From Chryseomicrobium palamuruense (GTDB taxonomy: Bacteria; Bacillota; Bacilli; Bacillales_A; Planococcaceae), in the NCBI RefSeq assembly GCF_042649045.1, contig NZ_JBHSEF010000023.1:124001-188000 (forward strand): a stretch of 64,000 nucleotides of DNA, read 5' to 3'. Shown piece after piece: positions 15,659 through 23,692 of this stretch (within the stretch, counting starts at the first letter, position 1; the number at the start of each line of letters is the position of its first letter). Under the pieces are notes generated by a model. That model did no database searches. It was not told where the DNA came from and saw nothing but the letters and a program-made list of their open reading frames with translations. A program made the translations under genes and the position numbers.

Positions 15659-16085
15659 ATTTGGCTTGTGGCCGTTCTCTAGGTGTCATATTGATGATGA
15701 AATAACTGATGATAAGAATCAAAATAACTAAAGCATTGAGTAATGTATGAAATGCATTGTCATGTTCAACGATAATGACCCTAGTCATCGCAGTGATTCC
15801 GATATAGAGGAAGTAACGGAGTGGGAAATGATAGTTTTCTTTAAAATACTTTACAATCATCGCTATAAATTCGAAATAGAGAAAGAACAATAATATGTCC
15901 GCTAGAAATACTTTGTAATCATAGGTCGAGACGGACCAGATCAATTGACCGAACTCTACTAATGAACGAACTAATAAAAAGGATAATGTTAGAGCCAGTC
16001 CGATTAAAGCTAGGTTTAAAAAACTTTGCAATATCTTTGGAATCATTACAGTCAAAGGAATGACTTCTCGCATCGGTCTTGTCAT
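15657..16085 (-). CDS. psiE: PsiE family membrane protein
   Basis: Phosphate-starvation-inducible PsiE family protein, about 142 residues, with four hydrophobic segments. The family signature region FLYFEFIAMIVKYFKENYHFPLRYFLYIGITAMTRVII is clear by its pattern of aromatic and charged residues. No biochemical role is established. The ATG at 16085 follows AAAGGGGGAG with 8-nt spacing; an upstream ATG at 16115 (AAGGA, 6 nt) would add ten residues and cannot be excluded. It stands alone and converges on the arsR locus. Confidence 0.8.
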   Translation of the reverse strand: MTRPMREVIPLTVMIPKILQSFLNLALIGLALTLSFLLVRSLVEFGQLIWSVSTYDYKVFLADILLFFLYFEFIAMIVKYFKENYHFPLRYFLYIGITAMTRVIIVEHDNAFHTLLNALVILILIISYFIINMTPRERPQAK

Positions 16086-16222
16086 TTCTTGTTCTCCCCC
16101 TTTATTCAACTTCATTTGACATCCTTACTATCCGTTTCTGATGGACGACATGTAAACTTTCTTCCCATGAAGAATTGTAATAGTTATACGAATTTTTACC
16201 ACATAAGTCAACACTTATTTTC

Positions 16223-16236
16223 AGAAAGCGTTTACA
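16223..16236 (+). promoter_or_regulatory. Candidate cre (CcpA) site
   Basis: AGAAAGCGTTTACA matches the catabolite-responsive consensus TGWAARCGYTWNCW at 13 of 14 positions. It lies about 70 bp upstream of the M50-like gene and within about 140 bp of psiE, so either could be under carbon catabolite control. Confidence 0.4.
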
Positions 16237-16305
16237 CTGAAAGTCGAGTCTTTTCCAAATTCCTGCTATACTCTCCTCTAATAGAAAAACGAGGTGAAGA
16301 CACTC

Positions 16306-16875
16306 ATGTTTACATTTGGATTTACAGATTTTTTTTCATTGCTAATCTCGGCGTTTTTAATATTACCTATAGTCATATTCATGCGAGAGCTTGGCTATGT
16401 CATCGTCACCTTCTTCATCGGGGTCGACAATCCGCGCTTGACGATTGGATCAGGCCCTCGCCTCTTCCGAATCGGTATGTTCGATGTGCGGAAATACTAT
16501 CATCTATATAGTTGGTTTTCTTATGACGAGTTGAAACACAAAAATAAATGGATATACATTATTATTTACTCAGCACCTATTCTCATGAATATCCTTCTTG
16601 GGATCTCGCTTAATCTATTATTAGCCAATGGCTATTTTGAAGATATGCGAACGTTTTGGGATCGATTCATTTTCTACGTATTTTACTATGTTTTATTTGA
16701 TATCGTGCCTATGCGAATGATTGGTGGAAAGCCGAACAACGGCATGATCATTTACGAGATACTACGTTACGGAAAACGAACCGATTATCATCCCGAGCCT
16801 TTTCTCCCTTCCACAAGTGAATCAGAAAGAGAAGTAGAGAAATCTGCTAAAGAAGCAAAAAATAGAAAAATTTAA
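16306..16875 (+). CDS. M50 (site-2 protease)-like membrane protein lacking the zinc motif
   Basis: A 189-residue membrane protein of unknown function. The segment FMRELGYVIVTFFIGVDNPRLTIGSGPRLFRIG lines up with the HELGH-containing first helix and following strand of M50 proteases, but reads RELGY in place of HELGH. A later segment, LFDIVPMRMIGGKPNNG, corresponds to the NLLPIxPLDGG motif but lacks the Asp. Both zinc-ligand sites are therefore missing. Two or three further membrane segments and a charged C-terminal tail follow. ATG at 16306 follows GAGGTG; the in-frame GTG at 16294 lies in that site. No operon partner. Confidence 0.65.
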   Translation: MFTFGFTDFFSLLISAFLILPIVIFMRELGYVIVTFFIGVDNPRLTIGSGPRLFRIGMFDVRKYYHLYSWFSYDELKHKNKWIYIIIYSAPILMNILLGISLNLLLANGYFEDMRTFWDRFIFYVFYYVLFDIVPMRMIGGKPNNGMIIYEILRYGKRTDYHPEPFLPSTSESEREVEKSAKEAKNRKI

Positions 16876-16961
16876 GTGGGGCACTATTTGTTGGCGTGTT
16901 GTACGGCAACATGGCTTAGGCATCGCCGATATCATACGCGCCAAATGATTCGCCTATATCA

Positions 16962-17921
16962 CTATTCATAAGCATGACGCGCCCTCCTTTCCTGAATACT
17001 AAACGCGAGTTCTTTCAATTGTTTGCGCTGGTGGTCGAGTGCTTTACGTGCTTCTTGCCATGTCACCCACTCAAAATGTAGGATATCCCCTGGTTTCTTC
17101 TGAGCCATGGCAGGCAAATCTGCTTGAATAACCTGCGCAATTCTTGGGTAACCCCCAGTCATTTGGCAATCGGCCATGAGAACGATAGGTGCGCCGTCCG
17201 CAGGTACTTGAATGGCACCTTTTGTAACCGGCTCTGAGAGCATTTCTTCCGATTGTTCAGGGGTCAATTGAGCACCATCTAAGCGGTATCCCATGCGGTC
17301 CGATTGAGGAGACACGGAGTAAGGAGTTTGTACAAAGTTCGCCAATTGGTCTTCTATAAACCGGTGCACTTCCGGACCTTTTACAATACGGATGCGCGGA
17401 CGTGTCCACCAGTCTTCTGTACGGATAGTAAAATCGCTGCATGGTAAATCCGACTGAGAAACTTTGCAGAGAATTTGGTCCCCTTTACGAAGAGCCCGTC
17501 CGTCTAGTCCGCCAATGGATGCGCGAAGGTAGGTGCTCATACTCTGAAGGACAGGTTCGATGTCATAACCTCCTGCCAGAGCTACATACCCTCTACACCC
17601 ATGAGACACTTTTGAAAACGTCAACAAACTTCCTTGTTCGATAGATACTGCTTTCCCCATGGGAATTGGCTGTTCATTTACTAGCGGCATCAGGTTAGCT
17701 CCAGTAATCGCGATGGTTGCTGTCTGATGGAACAGCAATTTCGTACCCGAAAGCGTCAGCTCAAGCCCTCCTTCATCCGCTTCATTACCTACTAAGTAAT
17801 TAGCGATTTCAAGCGACACCGTATCCATGGCTCCGCCAATCGGCACACCGAAACTCTGGTATCCCCGGCGTCCTAAATCTTGAAACGTGGTTAGCAGTCC
17901 AGGATGAATCACTTCGATCAT
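16962..17921 (-). CDS. pxpC: 5-oxoprolinase subunit PxpC (KipA-like)
   Basis: Biotin-dependent carboxyltransferase-like protein of 319 residues, subunit C of the ATP-dependent 5-oxoprolinase that recycles pyroglutamate to glutamate with PxpA and PxpB; the B. subtilis homologue is KipA. Recognisable parts are an N-terminal IHPGLLTTFQDLGRRGYQSFGVPIGGAMD, TITGANL-type middle motifs, and a C-terminal ADCQMTGGYPRIAQVI. Its ATG overlaps the pxpB stop codon (ATGA), so the two are coupled. The third subunit, PxpA (LamB/YcsF), is not in the window, so the enzyme would need it from elsewhere. Confidence 0.9.
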   Translation of the reverse strand: MIEVIHPGLLTTFQDLGRRGYQSFGVPIGGAMDTVSLEIANYLVGNEADEGGLELTLSGTKLLFHQTATIAITGANLMPLVNEQPIPMGKAVSIEQGSLLTFSKVSHGCRGYVALAGGYDIEPVLQSMSTYLRASIGGLDGRALRKGDQILCKVSQSDLPCSDFTIRTEDWWTRPRIRIVKGPEVHRFIEDQLANFVQTPYSVSPQSDRMGYRLDGAQLTPEQSEEMLSEPVTKGAIQVPADGAPIVLMADCQMTGGYPRIAQVIQADLPAMAQKKPGDILHFEWVTWQEARKALDHQRKQLKELAFSIQERRARHAYE

Positions 17922-18532
17922 TTCAATCCCCCCACAGCGACAAATTTGACCCGATCTCCTGCTTGAAGAAGACTCGGTGGGTCTTGATCCGGTAAAAAAA
18001 GTTGGCGGTTGGTTCGCCCAATGATTTGCCAGCCTCCTGGCGTGGAGATAGAGTAAATTCCGGTCTGCCCACCCGCAATGCCGACACTACCTGCCGGAAT
18101 GGATATACGAGGCGTTGTCTTACGAGGCGTATGTAACTTTGCAGATAAACCCTCTAGATAAGGAAACCCTGGCACGAATCCAATCATTGTCACCGGATAG
18201 GTTCCCGCTGTATGGTGAACAATCACTTCTTCTTCAGTCATCCCATTATGCTCAGCTACAATGGCTAGGTCAGGTCCCTCTTCCCCGCCGTAGAGAACAG
18301 GAATTTCAAAAAGACGTGATGGAGTGGGTGTTGTACTTAAAAAGTTCGTTTGTTGCTCCAATTCACCAATTACCCGGCACATTGCCTCATATGACAAAGA
18401 TGGGGAAAAATAGAGAGCTAGCGTATAGGCGGTGGAAACAGTTTCATGAATTGTTTCATGAAATTGTGTGTGGATCAGTTGCTCGAGCTTTCTTCGTTTC
18501 TCTACAGATTCCGGCTGCCCTACAAACTTCAT
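17918..18532 (-). CDS. pxpB: 5-oxoprolinase subunit PxpB (KipI-like)
   Basis: Allophanate hydrolase subunit 1 family, 204 residues. PxpB works with PxpA and PxpC on 5-oxoproline; B. subtilis KipI also inhibits the sporulation kinase KinA. The motif GFVPGFPYLEGL and the later PRKTTPRISIPAGSVGIAGGQTGIYSISTPGGWQIIGRT pattern are diagnostic. Start chosen at the ATG at 18532, 6 nt after GAGGTG; a longer frame to 18568 has no better site. First gene of the pxpBC pair. Confidence 0.9.
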   Translation of the reverse strand: MKFVGQPESVEKRRKLEQLIHTQFHETIHETVSTAYTLALYFSPSLSYEAMCRVIGELEQQTNFLSTTPTPSRLFEIPVLYGGEEGPDLAIVAEHNGMTEEEVIVHHTAGTYPVTMIGFVPGFPYLEGLSAKLHTPRKTTPRISIPAGSVGIAGGQTGIYSISTPGGWQIIGRTNRQLFLPDQDPPSLLQAGDRVKFVAVGGLK

Positions 18533-18755
18533 GACATACACCTCTTCGGTCAACCAATATCCCGTCAATTCCCATTACCTCACTTATCATTTATATCCTT
18601 AAATTCGGAACAGCAATTCCGTTTTACAAAACATTTCTTATCTTACTGGTTGTGGAAGTGGATTGCAAGCTACTTTTCTACTCACTAAAAACAAAAAGAG
18701 TTGATTAAATTTCACATGAATTCTCCCGTTTCCACAAGCCATAAAACGATTTAGG

Positions 18756-18793
18756 TAAAAAAATACCTATCCGAATTGGATAGGTATTTTTCT
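18756..18793. terminator. Terminator of the peptide ABC permease/binding-protein operon
   Basis: Stem AAATACCTATCC (18761-18772) pairs with GGATAGGTATTT (18778-18789) over a 5-nt loop, with A-rich and T-rich flanks. It directly follows the stop of the binding-protein gene on the minus strand. Confidence 0.85.
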
Positions 18794-18795
18794 CA

Positions 18796-20589
18796 TTACT
18801 GTTGGTATGCATTTAAGAATTCTTTTACTTTGTCTGCATCTGCTTCAAATGATAACCCTGTATCAACAAGTGGTGACACAGTAGATACTGCAGGCTTTTT
18901 ATTTCCTTGATAGTACGTAATAAAGTCTTGCTGATTGATTGAATAAAGAACGGCTTTTCGAAGATCTGCTGAATTTGATACTTCACGTCCTGACATGTTG
19001 AATTGTAGGTAGCTCACACCATTGCTGTCTGCTTGCTTCAGTGTCAGGTTCTCATCAGAATTCACGACGTCATATTTTGTATCTGGCACCGATTGAAGCA
19101 CGTGTATTTCCCCGTTACGTAAGGCAGATAATGCACTGTCATTATCATCGATGAATCGCACATTCACTGACTCGATGATTGGTGCATACTCCGAACCTGT
19201 TCGGTACGCAGGGTTTTTCACAAATTGTGCTTCATAGTCATTCTTCTGAACTAAAATGTATGGACCGCTTGCATACAGGTGATTATCGTATGAACCACCT
19301 TCTGTGATTGTAGACTGGTCACCATAAGCGATGTCGCTATTCGGGTCGTAACTTGCTACATCAAATGTATTGATAGAAGTAACTTGATGTTCAGAAACAA
19401 TTCCGCCTGATTGATGTGCTAAGTAGTTGAGTACTTGCGGGAATGGCTGCGTTGTCGTAATTTTTACTACTTGGTAATTCCCTGTTGCATTATCTACTTC
19501 CTCTTCAGAAGCAACTAGTGCCGTCACATCTGCTGGGAGCTCTTGAGACAACGCTTCTAGAATACTTTCTCCATCTGGTGTTGTAGCATTCTCAAGCTCC
19601 GTTATATCTGTCACAATTTCTATAGTGTCCATGTTTTCATGCAAGCTATAAGTGCGGTGATCTGGAACAGATTCTGGATCCTTCGCACGATTCAATGAAA
19701 AGACAACGTCTTCTGCCGACACTAAATCACCCGTATCAACCGCCTCTCCGTTCTCAACAGCTGCAAAGTTAATATCATCACGTAAGATAAAGTAGTAGTT
19801 AGAGTTATCCTCTGTCATTGCATAATTGTATGAAAGGGAATCTTCTGCCACCACTTCATCTGCATCTGTTAAATTGACCAAGCGAACATACATGTTTGTA
19901 TTAAGTGTGTTGATGGATCCATCATTGGCTTTGATTGGGTCAAGTGATGTCAGGGAACCAATTGCTTGGTGCAACACTAACGTCTCAGAAGCATTTAAAG
20001 AAGAATCATTAAAGGAGATCTTCTCCCATGCTTGTGCGCGTGACTTAGATAGACGCACGGTATCTGGGTTGACAGCTGCCGAATAAATGCCTTGGGCCTT
20101 GTTAGAAATATAAAGTGGCGCAATATAAGCTTGGTCAAACACAAGCAGTTCTTCTACCGCTTTGTATGCCTCCACTGCCTCTTCACCCGTTACTGCACTT
20201 GCTGCGTCTATTAATTCATCCAGTTGCTCATCAGCAATTACACTTGACGCTCCATCTGACTTGAAGAGTCCACGCACCGCATAATCTGGATTTCCTGTAA
20301 CGGTTGTCCAGCTAGATACAGCAATATCGTAGTTGCCTGCATCTTTTTGAGAAGAATAAGAACCGTAATCCGGTTGAATATTTAATGTTACCTCAAAACC
20401 ATTTTTCAATAACTGGTCACGCACAATGTTCATATCTTGTTCGCTTGATGCCATACCTAGTACTTCAATTACTGGTTTTTCAGCAGAAGGCGTCTCCGAT
20501 ACGCCACCTGATTCACTATCCGACTTCGTTTGAACACAGCCTGCTAAAACGAGGGTTGCTGCTGCAGCAACCGCAAAAAATTTCTTCAT
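18796..20589 (-). CDS. Peptide/nickel-type (SBP_bac_5) substrate-binding lipoprotein, apparently circularly permuted
   Basis: A 597-residue lipoprotein with signal peptide and lipobox LAGC (Cys18), exported and membrane-anchored, presumably feeding the adjacent permeases. Domain order is abnormal. Residues about 39-195 match the usual C-terminal part of family 5 binding proteins (GFEVTLN, YDIAVSSWTT, DEQLDELIDAA, a stretch ending QAWEKISF). Residues about 202-590 match the usual N-terminal and middle parts (ETLVLHQAIGSLTSLDP, SAEDVVFSLNRAKDPES, LRKAVLYSINQQDFI) and stop at DADKVKEFLNAYQQ, where the normal protein would continue. ATG follows GAGGAGGAAC. Last gene of a leftward operon. Confidence 0.85.
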   Translation of the reverse strand: MKKFFAVAAAATLVLAGCVQTKSDSESGGVSETPSAEKPVIEVLGMASSEQDMNIVRDQLLKNGFEVTLNIQPDYGSYSSQKDAGNYDIAVSSWTTVTGNPDYAVRGLFKSDGASSVIADEQLDELIDAASAVTGEEAVEAYKAVEELLVFDQAYIAPLYISNKAQGIYSAAVNPDTVRLSKSRAQAWEKISFNDSSLNASETLVLHQAIGSLTSLDPIKANDGSINTLNTNMYVRLVNLTDADEVVAEDSLSYNYAMTEDNSNYYFILRDDINFAAVENGEAVDTGDLVSAEDVVFSLNRAKDPESVPDHRTYSLHENMDTIEIVTDITELENATTPDGESILEALSQELPADVTALVASEEEVDNATGNYQVVKITTTQPFPQVLNYLAHQSGGIVSEHQVTSINTFDVASYDPNSDIAYGDQSTITEGGSYDNHLYASGPYILVQKNDYEAQFVKNPAYRTGSEYAPIIESVNVRFIDDNDSALSALRNGEIHVLQSVPDTKYDVVNSDENLTLKQADSNGVSYLQFNMSGREVSNSADLRKAVLYSINQQDFITYYQGNKKPAVSTVSPLVDTGLSFEADADKVKEFLNAYQQ

Positions 20590-20610
20590 GTTGACTGTTC
20601 CTCCTCTAGA

Positions 20611-22107
20611 TTAATTTGTTTTTGGATCAAGCGCATCGCGCAGGCCATCTCCAAAAAAGTTAAACGATAACACAAGTAACATGATGCAAATACCAGGAAA
20701 GATAGCTACGTATGAATGCGTTTCTAAATACGTACTCCCCACTTTCAAAATATTCCCCCATTCAGGAATATGAGGTTCGATGCCTAGTCCTAAAAAGCTT
20801 AGACTGCTTGTTGCAATCACAGCACCACCAATCGTCAAAGTGGCTTTTACAATCATTGGGGCTAATGCATTAGGAACGATTTGTTTAAAGATAATCGAAG
20901 CATCGGAAGCGCCGAGTGCTCGAGCCGCTTCTACAAATTCATAGTTAGACAATTGCATGACAGTGGCTCGCATGGTTCGTGCATACGTAGGAATAGCCCC
21001 TACACTCAGTGCAATAATCAGGTTCACTGTATTTGCTCCAAATGCTGCGATAATGGCAATCGCTAGAAGAATCCCCGGAATCGCATAGAGCACATCGAGC
21101 AGTCGCATAATGACCGAGTCGGTAGTTCGACCAAAGTAACCTGAAATCGCCCCCAGTGTACCGCCAATTAGAAATGGGATTACTGTAGATGCAAATCCGA
21201 CAATTAAAGATATTTGAGCACCAAACACTATTCGCGAAAACAGATCTCGACCAAAATCATCTGTGCCTAATGGATACAATAGCGATGGACTTTGTAAAAT
21301 CGCACTATAATTATTTTGTGTCGCAAAATCATAATCAAAGACAAATTCACTCACCACTGACAATGAGAAAATAAATGTGATAAAGAACATTCCAAAAATC
21401 GCCATCGTATTTCGGGTGATCTTCAACCACATGCTATGCCATTTCTCGATAGATGATGGGTTCGTAGATAATGTCTTTTTCAATAAGGAATAGCCCAGTA
21501 AGACAGCGAAGAAGTTCCCTATAAATAGACTAAGTAAGAGAAAGATACCCGGAAACACCATCCACCTCGGCGCGTTTTCCACTGTGACGAACTTGGCTGT
21601 TAAGACTATCATTCCCCCGTAAAAAATAGCCATCAATATGAGGAGCCCCATCGCTAGAACAAATGTATCGACTACGTACGGTTTAAATAGATTGAATGCA
21701 GCCACGCCGATAATAAAGAGCTGAGTCAAAAAAGCATAACTAGCAAATGTATACTCTGGGTGGTGATGACGATTTGCTAAAACAAACGCGAAACCTGCTG
21801 CAAAGATATTCCCTACTAAAATGGTGAGCAAAAGGGGGTAGGCGAAGAGACGCGTCCGCTTCTGCACCCCTCTTTTAGTTAGGATGTCTTGTTTGATGCG
21901 CTTTGCAAGGAAAAGTACATAGAGAGTAGTACCAGCATAGACAATCAAGAATACGACAACTGGAACGCGCACCTGTTGCGTTGCAAAATCAAAGCTATAG
22001 AGCAAAAACAAGAGGGTGAACAGTGCTGTAAACACCCATGTGAAATGAGCGTTGCGGTATTCTTGTGATAATTTAAGACGCAGTGCGTCATTGGTAATTT
22101 GTTTCAC
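20611..22107 (-). CDS. ABC peptide permease (DppC/OppC-like) with ~200-residue membrane extension
   Basis: Permease of 498 residues; DppC/OppC proteins are usually near 300. Residues about 1-215 form an additional region with about six hydrophobic segments that I do not recognise. Residues about 230-498 are a normal permease: LGTDDFGRDLFSRIVFGAQISL, then the EAA-type coupling loop EAARALGASDASIIFKQIVPNA, and the conserved SFLGLGIEPHIPEWGNIL. It should pair with the DppB-like protein. GTG start at 22107 follows AGGAGGG. It lies between the other permease gene (10-nt gap) and the binding-protein gene. Confidence 0.85.
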   Translation of the reverse strand: MKQITNDALRLKLSQEYRNAHFTWVFTALFTLLFLLYSFDFATQQVRVPVVVFLIVYAGTTLYVLFLAKRIKQDILTKRGVQKRTRLFAYPLLLTILVGNIFAAGFAFVLANRHHHPEYTFASYAFLTQLFIIGVAAFNLFKPYVVDTFVLAMGLLILMAIFYGGMIVLTAKFVTVENAPRWMVFPGIFLLLSLFIGNFFAVLLGYSLLKKTLSTNPSSIEKWHSMWLKITRNTMAIFGMFFITFIFSLSVVSEFVFDYDFATQNNYSAILQSPSLLYPLGTDDFGRDLFSRIVFGAQISLIVGFASTVIPFLIGGTLGAISGYFGRTTDSVIMRLLDVLYAIPGILLAIAIIAAFGANTVNLIIALSVGAIPTYARTMRATVMQLSNYEFVEAARALGASDASIIFKQIVPNALAPMIVKATLTIGGAVIATSSLSFLGLGIEPHIPEWGNILKVGSTYLETHSYVAIFPGICIMLLVLSFNFFGDGLRDALDPKTN

Positions 22108-22117
22108 GGAAGCCCTC

Positions 22118-23521
22118 CTATCCTTTCTTTTTCATGGTCGAACGTATCCGCGGGTCATAAAACGCGTATAAAATATCGATGAACAAATTGACAAGGGATA
22201 TGGCAATCGCGATATACACGACTCCACCGAGGAGTGCTGGGATATCAGGAATAAACTGCTTATCAACGATATAGCTTCCAATCCCACTAATATTAAATAC
22301 TTTTTCAGTAATGGCAGCCCCACCTAACATGCCACCGAAAAGAAGCCCGATTACAGTAATGATGGGAATCATCGCATTTTTAAGTGCATGCTTTGAGACA
22401 ATTTGACGTTCTGTAAGACCTTTTGCCTTTGCTGTTACAATGTAGTCTTCATGAATCACTTCCAACATAGAGGAACGAGTCATTCGAGCAATAGACGCAG
22501 CAATCGATGTGCCTAGAACCGCAACCGGTAGAACAAGGGAAAGCCAATTGGATGTACTATAAATAGCAGGGAACCATTGAAGGTGAATAGAAAACCCAAG
22601 AATAAATAACAACCCTTGCCAAAAACTTGGAATAGATAGTCCGATGAGAGCCACAATCATCAATGTATAATCCCAATAGCTATTCGGGCGGAGAGCAGAT
22701 ACGATTCCAGCCGGAATGGCTATCGCAATGGCCATGGCGAGTGAAAATAACGCGATAACTAGCGTCACTGGAAATTTTGAAGCGATACTAGCTGCAATAT
22801 TTTCTTTTCCGGCAAATGAAGTGCCTAAATCAAATGTAAATAATCCAACTAGCGTGTCACGCAGCTGCACAAGATACGGTTGGTCTAACCCATAAATACG
22901 GTTAAAATTGGCTACTTGGTCCGGTGTAGACTCTACACCTAAAATATTTCGTGCTGGATCAAGTGGGGATATATATAAAATCGTAAAGACTAACGTAGCT
23001 ACGCCCACAATCACAAATAATGTCTGTACAAGGCGCCCCAAGATGAACCAAGCGAATGATTGGCTACGTCCTGCTAAGAATGCGTATAGTGGCAATCCCA
23101 AAAGAAGAGTTAACCAGAAAAATGGAGGCTGTCCGATTCGGTCTGCTGTAAACGAGGCGTATGTCTGTGGATGAATGCCTTGTCTTAGTAATTGTCCTTC
23201 CACAACCCGCACTTCCTGTTCGTCCGTCAACTTTTGAGCCTGTTGCTTCATCACGTTGTCGGATTGCTGTAACTGAAAGGCGTGATTTTTGGCACGTTCT
23301 TGGTGGTAATAATCGTTGAACCATCGTTGCCGTTGTTCATCACTCACTAATTCTTTCTGACTGTGTAATTGATCACGATACAACCGGTCCGGACGACGAA
23401 CGAGATATAAAATCAAACTTACCAAGTGAAGTGGAAGTGCTAGTAGAATCTGAAGGCAGAATATTCGTTTCTGCCGAGCATTTTTTATGTAGAGCTCTTT
23501 CATCCAACTGGATAGTGCCAT
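22118..23521 (-). CDS. ABC peptide permease (DppB/OppB-like) with N-terminal extension
   Basis: Permease of 467 residues, compared with about 310-330 for typical DppB. An extra N-terminal part (about 1-155) contains one membrane segment (LQILLALPLHLVSLILYLV), a charged, helical stretch (DEQRQRWFNDYYHQERAKNHAF) and a second hydrophobic segment. The normal core begins near 158 (LGRLVQTLFVIVGVATLVFTILYISPLDPARNIL) with the coupling loop YIVTAKAKGLTERQIVSKHALKNA and ends with YAFYDPRIR. It should form the heterodimer with the DppC-like protein. First gene of the leftward three-gene operon, divergent from the ATPase gene. Confidence 0.85.
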   Translation of the reverse strand: MALSSWMKELYIKNARQKRIFCLQILLALPLHLVSLILYLVRRPDRLYRDQLHSQKELVSDEQRQRWFNDYYHQERAKNHAFQLQQSDNVMKQQAQKLTDEQEVRVVEGQLLRQGIHPQTYASFTADRIGQPPFFWLTLLLGLPLYAFLAGRSQSFAWFILGRLVQTLFVIVGVATLVFTILYISPLDPARNILGVESTPDQVANFNRIYGLDQPYLVQLRDTLVGLFTFDLGTSFAGKENIAASIASKFPVTLVIALFSLAMAIAIAIPAGIVSALRPNSYWDYTLMIVALIGLSIPSFWQGLLFILGFSIHLQWFPAIYSTSNWLSLVLPVAVLGTSIAASIARMTRSSMLEVIHEDYIVTAKAKGLTERQIVSKHALKNAMIPIITVIGLLFGGMLGGAAITEKVFNISGIGSYIVDKQFIPDIPALLGGVVYIAIAISLVNLFIDILYAFYDPRIRSTMKKKG

Positions 23522-23692
23522 CTGAACTGCACTCCTTTCACAACCTAAAAATTCAACCCGCCTTCACAATATGAAGACGAGTTAAAAGTGGGAATCGATA
23601 TATTGTATAATCCCTAGTGGTATAGTAGAGTATGAAACATATTAAAAAAAGAGTCAACTAATTTTTTTCATTTTAAAATTGAGGTGTTTTCT

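Noticed and set aside
23522..23692. CodY box in the divergent peptide-transporter promoter
   Set aside because: AT-rich stretches resemble parts of the consensus, but no full match is present.
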